Origin: Lachnospiraceae bacterium UBA3711
GTDB lineage: Bacteria > Bacillota > Clostridia > Lachnospirales > Lachnospiraceae
Assembly (NCBI GenBank): GCA_002371345.1
Contig: DFHY01000120.1
Span: forward strand, 1-20,492
DNA length: 20,492 bases
Direction of reading: 5' to 3'
Shown: positions 1-6,613 of the stretch, piece by piece
How the letters are laid out: each line of letters starts with the position of its first letter
Position numbering within the stretch: the first letter of the stretch is position 1
Position numbers and translations under genes: made by a program
The notes under the pieces: generated by a model
Told to the model about the DNA's origin: nothing
What the model saw: only the letters and a program-made list of their open reading frames with translations
Databases searched by the model: none

Positions 1-14
1 CCCCTTTCGCCTCT

Positions 15-30
15 GGCAAGCGAGCTTGCC
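15..30. other. Palindromic hairpin in the left intergenic region
   Basis: GGCAAG and CTTGCC form a perfect 6-bp stem around CGAG. A weaker AGGG/CCCT pair follows at 39-53. No coding frame is supported in 1-259. The hairpin has no T-run, so I do not call it a terminator. It may be the end of a structured element or a dispersed intergenic repeat that starts outside the window. Confidence 0.4.
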
Positions 31-77
31 TCGGCTTCAGGGCTTTTGACCCTTACATCATATCATTATTGCAATAA

Positions 78-109
78 GTCAGCCGCGGATCGCCCGGCTG
101 GCTTTCTGT
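78..109 (+). terminator. Probable intrinsic terminator of an upstream unit
   Basis: GTCAGCCG (78-85) pairs with CGGCTGGC (95-102) over 8 bp with one G-U, around a 9-nt loop, followed by an interrupted T stretch (TTTCTGTTT). It would end a plus-strand transcript from left of the window. The broken T-tract lowers confidence. Confidence 0.55.
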
Positions 110-134
110 TTCGTGCAAAAGTAACAAAAACAGG

Positions 135-179
135 TTGCCTTTTTTGGGAAAAAAGATTACACTATAACCATGCTATGGT
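135..179 (+). promoter_or_regulatory. Candidate promoter with start-site inverted repeat
   Basis: A -35-like TTGCCT (135-140) and a -10-like TACACT (158-163) are separated by 17 bp, each matching four of six consensus bases. Just downstream lies the inverted repeat ACCAT-GCT-ATGGT (167-179), close to the expected transcription start. That position would suit a repressor operator for the regulator gene that begins at 260. The assignment rests on spacing and symmetry only. Confidence 0.4.
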
Positions 180-259
180 GAATTTTGACATGAATTGAAT
201 CGGATATTGTTGGCAGTTCATGCATGAAGCTGATTAAACAACAATGGGAGGGGTGTTTT

Positions 260-1348
260 ATGATCTCAAACCAGGTGCTTCAATCGACGTTGGAAGGGCT
301 GAAGACAATCAGCAGAGTCGATATGTGCGTCATGGATACGGAAGGAATAGTCGCAGCTTCTACTATGGACAATGCTGAAAACTTCCGTGAAGCTGTGATC
401 AGCTTTAAGCATTCTCCCGCGGAGAGCCAGGTGGTCTCAGGATATCAGTTTTTCAAGATTCTGGACGATATGCAGCTTGAGTACATCCTTATAGCGAGCG
501 GAAGCTCAGACGATGTATATATGATCGCCAAGATGGCGGCGTTTCAGGTGCAGACTCTCATAGTTGCGTATAAAGAGAGATTTGACAAGGATAACTTTAT
601 CAAGAACCTTCTTCTTGACAATCTGCTTCTGGTTGACATCTATAATAGGGCTAAGAAGCTTCACATAGAATCGGAGGCGCGCAGGGTCGTATTTATTCTG
701 GAACTGGATGGGGAGCGAGAGAACAGCTCTCTGGAGCTGGTGCGCGGAGTTATTGACGCAAGACCCGGGGACTTTGTAACAGCGGTTGACGAGAAGAGCG
801 TGATTGTGGTCCGCGAGCTTATTCCGGGGGAAGGCAGCCAGGAGATGGAGGCGATGGCTATGTCGGTTCTTGCGGCGCTTCCCCAGGACAGAAGAGGTGA
901 AGCGCTTGTGTCCTACGGCACGGTTGTCGGTGAGCTGAAAGGCGTATCGCGCTCCTACAAGGAGGCCCGCATGGCATTGAATGTCGGGAAGATATTCTTC
1001 GCGGACCGCCAGGTCATAGCGTACAGCTCACTTGGAATAGGGAGGCTGATATACCAGCTTCCGATACCGCTGTGCAAGATGTTCATAAAGGAAGTATTTG
1101 AGGGAAAGAGCCCGGATGACTTTGATGAGGAGACTCTGACAACGATCAACAAGTTCTTTGAGAACAGTCTGAATGTGTCAGAGACCAGCCGTCAGCTGTA
1201 CATACACCGCAATACTCTGGTGTATCGCCTGGATAAGCTTCAGAAGCAGACAGGACTGGATCTGAGGGTGTTTGAGGACGCTATCACGCTGAAGATTGCC
1301 CTGATGGTTGTCAAATATATGAAATATATGGAGTCACAGGATTATTGA
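260..1348 (+). CDS. CdaR/PucR-type transcriptional regulator
   Basis: A cytoplasmic regulator of 362 residues. The first ~120 residues resemble the sugar-diacid recognition domain of CdaR proteins (VDMCVMDTEGIVAAS near residue 20). The middle (~140-260) fits the GGDEF-like domain of the family. The C-terminus (~300-355) is a PucR-type helix-turn-helix, with the characteristic SETSRQLYIHRNTLVYRLDK stretch. The start is ATG 260 because GGGAGGGG at 246-253 is well spaced from it; an upstream in-frame ATG at 224 lacks such a site. CdaR homologues activate sugar-diacid use, but no such catabolic genes lie here, so the ligand and targets are unknown. The same domain order occurs in regulators of other pathways. 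The gene has its own candidate promoter and is followed by a terminator. Confidence 0.85.
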   Translation: MISNQVLQSTLEGLKTISRVDMCVMDTEGIVAASTMDNAENFREAVISFKHSPAESQVVSGYQFFKILDDMQLEYILIASGSSDDVYMIAKMAAFQVQTLIVAYKERFDKDNFIKNLLLDNLLLVDIYNRAKKLHIESEARRVVFILELDGERENSSLELVRGVIDARPGDFVTAVDEKSVIVVRELIPGEGSQEMEAMAMSVLAALPQDRRGEALVSYGTVVGELKGVSRSYKEARMALNVGKIFFADRQVIAYSSLGIGRLIYQLPIPLCKMFIKEVFEGKSPDDFDEETLTTINKFFENSLNVSETSRQLYIHRNTLVYRLDKLQKQTGLDLRVFEDAITLKIALMVVKYMKYMESQDY

Positions 1349-1391
1349 GAAAGCGGAGTTGATTAATCGATTACTGTCGATCTGAGCTTTT

Positions 1392-1422
1392 GCCATCGCT
1401 ATTACCGGCGGTGGCTTTATTT
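1392..1422 (+). terminator. Intrinsic terminator between regulator and sigma-like gene
   Basis: GCCATCGC (1392-1399) pairs with GCGGTGGC (1408-1415) over 8 bp with one G-U, loop TATTACCG, then TTTATTT. It lies 43 bp after the regulator stop and only ~15 bp before the Shine-Dalgarno of the next gene, leaving no room for a promoter in between. It may therefore work as a read-through or attenuation point as well as a terminator. Confidence 0.65.
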
Positions 1423-1452
1423 CAGCAGTTTTCAGGCAGGGAGGAAATGACA

Positions 1453-2193
1453 ATGGCGGATGTGACGCTGCGGTTCAGGGAAAAGCTTAATGACCTGTGC
1501 GTTCTGGGAAGAAAGAGCGGGATGCGTCTTTCAGTGCAGCAGATTCAGGACGCTATGAAACAGGAGCATCTGTCTGTAGAGCAGCTGCAGCTGATATATA
1601 ACTACCTGGACCAGATGTCTATCGAGATCTATGATCCCGAACTTAGCGATGAGGCTTCCGGCGAGGGATCGCACAGAAGATCTCTGGAGATATATCTGGA
1701 GGAGCTGGACCGCTTCGCGCCTCTTCCGAAAGACCTGGAGCTTCAGCTGTTCGATAAGGCTGCCGCGGGAGACAGGGAAGCGTCACATGTCCTGATCGAA
1801 CGTTATCTGACCATGGTCTGTGATCTTGCGTCGGAATTTGAAAAAGAGCGCTCAGGAGTGGATGCCGAGGATATAGTCCAGGAAGCGAATACCGGACTGG
1901 TTATGGCGGTCTCCGGGCTTGAGAAGCAGGAATCTCTGTCGGCTTACCGCGCGTATCTCCTGAATTACGTCACCTCATATCTTGAGGAGAGTGTCAGGAA
2001 TCTGGAAGAGATGATGAAATCCGACTCGCGTATAGTAAACCGGATGAACAAGCTTGCCGACACCATCAGGGAACTTGAGGATGAACTCGGACACAAGCCG
2101 TCTGTAGAAGAACTGTCGGTATTTCTGGATCTTAGTGCTGATGACATCAGAGATCTTCTGCGTGTTGGAGGAGAGAACCTTACGGCAGGTTAA
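1453..2193 (+). CDS. Sigma-70-like protein lacking region 4
   Basis: A 246-residue relative of the primary sigma factor. Residues 1-60 resemble region 1.1 (LSVQQIQDAM, LQLIYNYLDQ). Residues 77-110 fit region 1.2 (LEIYLEELDRFAPLP), and 112-156 fit regions 2.1-2.2, including DIVQEANTGL at 140-149, which matches the core-binding DLIQEGNIGL of RpoD. The stretch equivalent to 2.3-2.4 (157-185) has lost the aromatic and WWIRQ-type residues used to melt and read the -10 element. Residues 198-237 fit region 3 (ELGHKPSVEELSVFLDLS). Region 4 is absent: the gene stops at 246 without any -35-binding helix-turn-helix. The start is ATG 1453, 8 nt after AGGGAGG; ATG 1447 is too close to it. Family knowledge suggests it could bind core RNA polymerase. 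Whether it acts as a sigma factor, a decoy or an accessory factor is not shown. Confidence 0.75.
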   Translation: MADVTLRFREKLNDLCVLGRKSGMRLSVQQIQDAMKQEHLSVEQLQLIYNYLDQMSIEIYDPELSDEASGEGSHRRSLEIYLEELDRFAPLPKDLELQLFDKAAAGDREASHVLIERYLTMVCDLASEFEKERSGVDAEDIVQEANTGLVMAVSGLEKQESLSAYRAYLLNYVTSYLEESVRNLEEMMKSDSRIVNRMNKLADTIRELEDELGHKPSVEELSVFLDLSADDIRDLLRVGGENLTAG

Positions 2194-3467
2194 CCGGATG
2201 TGTCATCCTTCTTCGCCTTCTCGGGAAGCACGATCCTGACCTTCAGGATGCGGTTGCGGTTGACCTTGTCGGCGATCAGGATAAGTGAGTCAGGCGTAGT
2301 GACCCGGTCGCCGCGTACAGCAAGATGCCCGAGCTGTTCGATGAGATAACCGCCTATGGAATCATAGTCGTCAGAGTGCAGATGAAGATTAGTGGCGCCA
2401 TTCAGGTCATCCAGCTTGACACTCCCGGCTACCAGGTACTGCCGGTCGGAGATCCTGCGGATCAGATCTTTCTCGTCTTCGTCGTACTCGTCGCGGATAT
2501 CACCGACGACCTCCTCGATCATGTCCTCGAAGGTGATCATTCCGACAGCTGATCCGTACTCATCAAGCACTATGGTGACAGCTGACGACCTGTCGCGCAT
2601 TTCAACCAGAAGCTCAGACACCTTCTTGGTCTCAAAGGTGTAATAGGGCTCATACATCATATCCTTAGGCGTGAAATGCTCTTTGTCTTCAACGAAACAG
2701 AAATCCTTGATATTGAGAATGCCGACGATATGATCCCGCTCCTTCTCATATACGGGAAGACGGGTAAAATGCTCATGCCTGTAGATCTGAGCCACGGTAT
2801 CATAATCGTCATCGACGCTCACTGATACGATATCCGCCCGGGGAACACAGATATCCCTGGCGCACTGGTCGCCGAAGTCATATATATTGTTGATCATCTC
2901 CTTCTCTTCGCGGGTCGTCTCGCCGTCCTTATGGCTGACATTGACAAGCGTACGGATCTCATCCTCGGTGACGGTGCTGTCGCCCCTCGTCGGTATCCTC
3001 AGAAGAACCATGACGCCTTCTGCGAGATGGTTGACTATGAAGATCAGCGGGGTGAACAGTACCATGAGGAAGCGTATAATACCGGCATAGCGCAGCGTCA
3101 GCTTCTCGGAGGAGGCGTTCGCCGCATTCTTCGGTGTGATCTCTCCGAATATGAGTACAAACAATGTCATCAGGCCGGTCATATATCCGACTGCGCGCGA
3201 TCCGAACAGGCAGATCGTCAGGGTAGTGGCAAGAGATGTTGCCGAGATATTCGCGAGATTGTTTCCTATCAGGATACAGCTGAGCATCTTGCTCTGCTCA
3301 TTAAGAACCTTCATGGCGGTTTTCGCGCGCCTGTCGCCGGATTTTGCAAGATTCATGATACGGATCCGGTTCACCGTGGTCAGCGCGGTCTCGGCAGATG
3401 AAAAGAAGGCTGAGAGCATAAGAAGCAGGACAAGGGCTGCGGATTGTATGATTGTGCCGTATGACAC
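2190..3467 (-). CDS. CNNM/DUF21-CBS-CorC family membrane protein (hemolysin-like)
   Basis: A 425-residue integral membrane protein. The N-terminal half is a DUF21/CNNM domain with about four hydrophobic segments (residues ~6-24, 60-80, 90-108, 130-155) and the family motif FFSSAETAL at 21-29. A tandem CBS pair follows (~205-330; PRADIVSVS and DEYGSAVGMITFEDMIEE), then a C-terminal CorC/HlyC domain (~350-415). The length is typical. Members have been linked to magnesium or other cation efflux and ion homeostasis; the old 'hemolysin' name is historical. Translation starts at GTG 3467, with GGAAGGAG 10 nt upstream. The gene diverges from rho. Its stop codon shares the TTAA at 2190-2193 with the stop of the convergent sigma-like gene, and no terminator is visible between them. 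Confidence 0.88.
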   Translation of the reverse strand: MSYGTIIQSAALVLLLMLSAFFSSAETALTTVNRIRIMNLAKSGDRRAKTAMKVLNEQSKMLSCILIGNNLANISATSLATTLTICLFGSRAVGYMTGLMTLFVLIFGEITPKNAANASSEKLTLRYAGIIRFLMVLFTPLIFIVNHLAEGVMVLLRIPTRGDSTVTEDEIRTLVNVSHKDGETTREEKEMINNIYDFGDQCARDICVPRADIVSVSVDDDYDTVAQIYRHEHFTRLPVYEKERDHIVGILNIKDFCFVEDKEHFTPKDMMYEPYYTFETKKVSELLVEMRDRSSAVTIVLDEYGSAVGMITFEDMIEEVVGDIRDEYDEDEKDLIRRISDRQYLVAGSVKLDDLNGATNLHLHSDDYDSIGGYLIEQLGHLAVRGDRVTTPDSLILIADKVNRNRILKVRIVLPEKAKKDDTSG

Positions 3468-3498
3468 CTGGGTTTCACTCCTTCCTGAAAATGAGATT

Positions 3499-3527
3499 AT
3501 TATAGGACACTACAATACTTTTGACGT
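3499..3527 (-). promoter_or_regulatory. Weak candidate promoter for the CNNM gene
   Basis: On the minus strand a perfect TATAAT (3499-3504) has only ACGTCA (3522-3527) at 17-bp spacing. The -10 is convincing and the -35 is poor. The -35 position overlaps the -35 of the divergent rho promoter, so the two may compete. Confidence 0.35.
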
Positions 3528-3550
3528 TTTTGCAATAGGTGTGCTATACT
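3521..3550 (+). promoter_or_regulatory. Promoter of rho, extended -10 type
   Basis: TTGACG (3521-3526) and TATACT (3545-3550) are separated by 18 bp, with TGC directly before the -10, which makes an extended -10 element. The expected start near 3557 gives a leader of about 145 nt before the rho start codon. Confidence 0.75.
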
Positions 3551-3556
3551 GTTGCA

Positions 3557-3701
3557 AAAGAGCTGCGGCAGCGGTCCGATGACATTAGGTTGCTGTCCGC
3601 TGTCTGTTCTTCACATCTGCCCGGCATCTTTCCCGCCAGGGTCTTATGTGCAGGATCTGCACCCGCAACCAGTACAATTGAAAGTTGATAAAGGTATAGG
3701 T
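3557..3701 (+). promoter_or_regulatory. C-rich rho leader, possible autoregulatory region
   Basis: The leader is pyrimidine- and C-rich, especially 3590-3640, where C clearly outnumbers G and TC/CC dinucleotides recur. Those are features of Rho utilisation sites. Rho is known to autoregulate through its leader in E. coli, so feedback here is a reasonable inference. The leader is also open in frame with rho from 3552, but no Shine-Dalgarno supports starts at 3552 or 3579. Confidence 0.4.
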
Positions 3702-5501
3702 ATGACAAAAGAAGAATATGGAAAGCTTAGTGTTGCTGACCTCAGGGAACGGGCGAAGGCGCTCGGGATCAAGGGTATATCTTCCATGCGCAAGATGGAC
3801 CTGATCAAGGCGGTTATCGCTGCAGGGGAGGCAGTATCAAAGTCAGAAGGCAATGAAGACAAGCCGTCCGTCTCCGTATCCGCGGAGCGGAATGAGCCGC
3901 CCGTGAACAGCTTGGCCGGAGCGGAAGAGAAGACATCTTCGGACAGGACGAAAGCGGGCCCGGATGAAAGGGCAGAGGAGAATAATGCGGGGGGAGCCGG
4001 AGAAACCCGTCCAGGCTTGAGGCCTGAGGGCAAGAATCCGGCGACAAACCAGGAGCGCAGAGCCCACGGCAATGAAGATATGCAGGGGAACCGGAGAATG
4101 GTCAGACGGCCGGTTCAGGGCAGGGGCGATCAGCGCGCCCGCGTGATCGTGCGCAGGAACCCGCTTCAGGGCAGGAATAATCCTGCCGACGCGCAGTCAC
4201 GCGTGCAGGGAAGAAACGCTTCAGCTGATGTGCCGCAGCGCACTGTTCATCCTGCGGCCCCGACAACCAGGGGAGAGATGTACCAGTCGAATCCGCAGCC
4301 AAAGGCAGAGAGCACCGAGAGCCTTCAGGACCGAATGGATCAGGACAGCCCTCCGACTGAACTGAAGCAGCTTGACTCGGGGAATGAGGTCAGCGGAGTT
4401 CTTGAGGTAATGTCCGACGGCTATGGATTTATCCGTTCGAATAACTATCTTCCGGGAGAAGATGATGTATATGTGTCACCTTCACAGATCAGGAAGTTCG
4501 GCCTTAAGACGGGAGATATCGTGTGCGGCAACACAAGAGTGCATGCGCAGCAGGAGAAGTTCTCCGCTCTTCTGTTCGTCAAGCTGATCAACGGCTGCAC
4601 GCCGTCAGAGGCGGCGAAGAGATATGACTTTGAAAACATGACCCCGATCTTCCCGAATGAGCGGCTGAAGATGGAGCGCACGGGCCGCGAGATCGCTATG
4701 AGAATCGTGGATATACTCGCGCCGATCGGAAAGGGGCAGAGAGGTCTGATTGTCTCCCCGCCGAAGGCAGGCAAGACCACACTTCTCAAAGACATCGCGA
4801 GGTCGATTCTGAGGAACAACCCTGAGATGCACATCATTATCATGCTGATAGATGAGCGGCCGGAGGAGGTTACCGATATCCGTGAGGCGATCGTCGGGGA
4901 CAATGTCGAGGTTCTTGACTCCACTTTCGATGAGACTCCTGAGCATCACAGAAGAGTTGCCGAGATGGGCATCGAGCGGGCGAGACGTCTGGTGGAGCAT
5001 CAGCGTGATGTGGTTATACTGCTCGATTCCATCACGCGCCTTGCCAGAGCTTACAACCTGATCGTTCCGCCTTCCGGCAGGACCCTGTCCGGCGGTCTTG
5101 ATCCGGCGGCGCTGCATCCGCCCAAGAGGTTTTTCGGAGCCGCGAGAAATATGCGCGAGGGCGGGAGCCTGACTATTCTGGCGACAGCTCTTGTGGATAC
5201 GGGTTCCAAGATGGATGATGTCGTATATGAGGAATTCAAGGGAACCGGAAATATGGAACTTATCCTTGACCGCAAGCTGTCGGAGCGCCGTGTATTCCCG
5301 GCTATAGATATCCAGAAGTCAGGAACAAGAAGAGAGGATCTGCTTCTGACGTCCGACGAGGGAGAGGCGGCATATGTGATGCGCAAGGCAATGAACGGCA
5401 TGAAGGGTGAGGACGCGGTTGAGCGTATTCTCGACATGTTCGCGCGCACAAGGAGCAATGAGGAACTGATCGCGAGGGTGAAGCACTCTCATGTTGTGTA
5501 G
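3702..5501 (+). CDS. rho: Transcription termination factor Rho
   Basis: Rho is a hexameric RNA-dependent ATPase that ends transcription by moving along nascent RNA. This copy has 599 residues, against about 420 in E. coli. Residues 1-45 are the Rho_N domain (SVADLRERAKALGIKG). Residues ~46-220 are a low-complexity insertion rich in E, R, G and N, with three QGR words. The cold-shock-like RNA-binding domain follows (~228-305; SDGYGFIR). The ATPase domain has Walker A PPKAGKTT (353-360), Walker B VVILLDSITRLARAYN near 435-450, and the Q- and R-loop regions (GGLDPAALHPPKRFFGAAR, KSGTRREDLL). All key motifs appear intact. ATG 3702 is chosen because AAGG lies 7 nt upstream and Rho_N begins just after it. 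Long insertions here are common in Clostridia and Actinobacteria. Confidence 0.96.
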   Translation: MTKEEYGKLSVADLRERAKALGIKGISSMRKMDLIKAVIAAGEAVSKSEGNEDKPSVSVSAERNEPPVNSLAGAEEKTSSDRTKAGPDERAEENNAGGAGETRPGLRPEGKNPATNQERRAHGNEDMQGNRRMVRRPVQGRGDQRARVIVRRNPLQGRNNPADAQSRVQGRNASADVPQRTVHPAAPTTRGEMYQSNPQPKAESTESLQDRMDQDSPPTELKQLDSGNEVSGVLEVMSDGYGFIRSNNYLPGEDDVYVSPSQIRKFGLKTGDIVCGNTRVHAQQEKFSALLFVKLINGCTPSEAAKRYDFENMTPIFPNERLKMERTGREIAMRIVDILAPIGKGQRGLIVSPPKAGKTTLLKDIARSILRNNPEMHIIIMLIDERPEEVTDIREAIVGDNVEVLDSTFDETPEHHRRVAEMGIERARRLVEHQRDVVILLDSITRLARAYNLIVPPSGRTLSGGLDPAALHPPKRFFGAARNMREGGSLTILATALVDTGSKMDDVVYEEFKGTGNMELILDRKLSERRVFPAIDIQKSGTRREDLLLTSDEGEAAYVMRKAMNGMKGEDAVERILDMFARTRSNEELIARVKHSHVV

Positions 5502-5516
5502 ATTGCATGATACTTG

Positions 5517-5545
5517 TTTACACAAAGTGACAGGTATGGTATAAT
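5517..5545 (+). promoter_or_regulatory. Promoter of the cytidylate kinase-like gene
   Basis: TTTACA (5517-5522) and a perfect TATAAT (5540-5545) are separated by 17 bp, starting 15 bp after the rho stop. There is no terminator between rho and this promoter, so read-through from rho is possible. The predicted leader is about 130 nt. Confidence 0.8.
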
Positions 5546-5602
5546 TTCAATAGAAACAGACAAAACAGCCATGTTGCTTTCTCTCAGGGCGAAGCGTTCC
5601 GG

Positions 5603-5635
5603 AGATTGCAGGCTGATGACATTGCGCAGCAATCT
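5603..5635 (+). promoter_or_regulatory. Hairpin in the leader of the cytidylate kinase-like gene
   Basis: AGATTGC (5603-5609) pairs perfectly with GCAATCT (5629-5635) around a 19-nt loop. There is no T-run, so it is not a terminator. Its left arm and loop begin with GATTGCAGGCTG, which recurs at 6464-6475 before the next gene. The function is unknown. Confidence 0.35.
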
Positions 5636-5682
5636 GTTTCGCAGCAGTTATAGCTGACATTATAACGGAAAGGGGCGATTCT

Positions 5683-6330
5683 ATGGATAAGATCGTTATT
5701 ACGATCGCCCGCTATTACGGCAGCGGCGGAAAGACTATCGGTGAAATGCTCGGCAGGGAACTGAATATCCCGTTCTATAACAGGGAGATCCTTCGGATGG
5801 CATCCGATGATTCCGGCATCAGTGAAGCGCTGTTCGCACAGGCAGACGAGAAACTCAGAGGGACTTCTCTGTTCCGCATCGCGCGGAAAGCTTACGACGG
5901 AACTGTGATACCTCCTGAGAGCAGAGATTTCCTGTCGAATCAGAACCTTTTCAACTATCAGGCAAAGATCATCCGTGCACTGGCGGACGAAGAGTCATGT
6001 ATCATTATCGGACGCTGCGGCGATTTCGTACTGAGCGGCAGGGAGAACCTGATAAGGGTTTTCATATACGCCGGCCCGGAATACTGCCTCGAGCAGGCTA
6101 AGAAGCGGGGAGCGTTCGGCGGCAAGACGACTATGAAGTACATACAGGAGACCAACAGATATCGAGCTGAGTATTATAAGTACTACACAGGACACGACTG
6201 GAATGATTGCCGCAATTATGATCTGTGCCTGAACAGCGGAGCGATCGGGTTCCAGGGGTGCGTGGACGCGATCAAGGAATATATCAGAATCCGGTTCCCG
6301 GATTATGAGAACGACGCTCTGATGAGATGA
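5683..6330 (+). CDS. Cytidylate kinase-like family protein
   Basis: A 215-residue P-loop nucleotide kinase of the cytidylate kinase-like group common in Firmicutes. The N-terminus has the phosphate-binding loop in ITIARYYGSGGKTIGEMLG (residues 6-24), followed by the family pattern of a short helix and NIPFYNREIL. A central IIIGRCGDFVL (~108-118) matches the family's GRCGDY motif. The C-terminal part supplies lid-like basic residues. The length is usual for the group. Classical Cmk phosphorylates CMP and dCMP, but the substrate of this group is less certain, so I give no symbol. The start is ATG 5683, after AAAGGGG. It has its own promoter and leader and ends at a strong terminator. Confidence 0.85.
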   Translation: MDKIVITIARYYGSGGKTIGEMLGRELNIPFYNREILRMASDDSGISEALFAQADEKLRGTSLFRIARKAYDGTVIPPESRDFLSNQNLFNYQAKIIRALADEESCIIIGRCGDFVLSGRENLIRVFIYAGPEYCLEQAKKRGAFGGKTTMKYIQETNRYRAEYYKYYTGHDWNDCRNYDLCLNSGAIGFQGCVDAIKEYIRIRFPDYENDALMR

Positions 6331-6401
6331 TGTGATCAACGTTCTCTCTATTATGAGTGTATTGCAGCACACAGACAGACAGCCCGTGAGAGTGCACTGG
6401 C

Positions 6402-6430
6402 AGAAGAGATCCTTCGGGATCTCTTCTTTA
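6402..6430 (+). terminator. Strong UUCG-loop hairpin terminator
   Basis: AGAAGAGATCC (6402-6412) pairs perfectly over 11 bp with GGATCTCTTCT (6417-6427) around a TTCG tetraloop, with a short T stretch. It ends the cytidylate kinase-like transcript. Confidence 0.8.
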
Positions 6431-6613
6431 TCGTTGCACCCCCTCAAGCTGTTGTGATAAGATGATTGCAGGCTGGATTGCGGCAGCGCGAGGCGCGGAA
6501 CGATCCGTAATCGACTTCTGGTGGGTCACTCATAAGACTTATCCGGGTGTTTCCATATGAGGACAGCGCTGAGGCTGATGCTGGTTGCAAAAGGGGAGCA
6601 TAGGGGATACGTG
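6431..6613 (+). promoter_or_regulatory. Leader region before the deacetylase homologue
   Basis: No good promoter was found. The best pair, TTGCAC (6434-6439) and TAAGAT (6458-6463), is weak. The region holds GATTGCAGGCTG (6464-6475), identical to a stretch in the preceding gene's leader, and TGCGGCAGCG, which also occurs in the rho leader. No gene is supported here. Confidence 0.3.

Noticed and set aside
185..190. Consensus TTGACA upstream of the first gene
   Set aside because: At 17 bp downstream the sequence is TGTTGG, so there is no usable -10; the pair at 135-163 is better.
3552..3701. Upstream extension of Rho by 50 residues
   Set aside because: The start codons there have no ribosome binding site, the sequence lies at or just after the promoter start, and Rho_N homology begins after 3702.
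3644..4072. 142-codon minus-strand open frame opposite the rho insertion
   Set aside because: It lies opposite a low-complexity GC-rich coding region and has no ribosome binding site or recognisable domain.
6557..6613. Upstream start for the deacetylase homologue
   Set aside because: ATG 6557 lacks a Shine-Dalgarno, while AGGGGA is well placed for ATG 6614.
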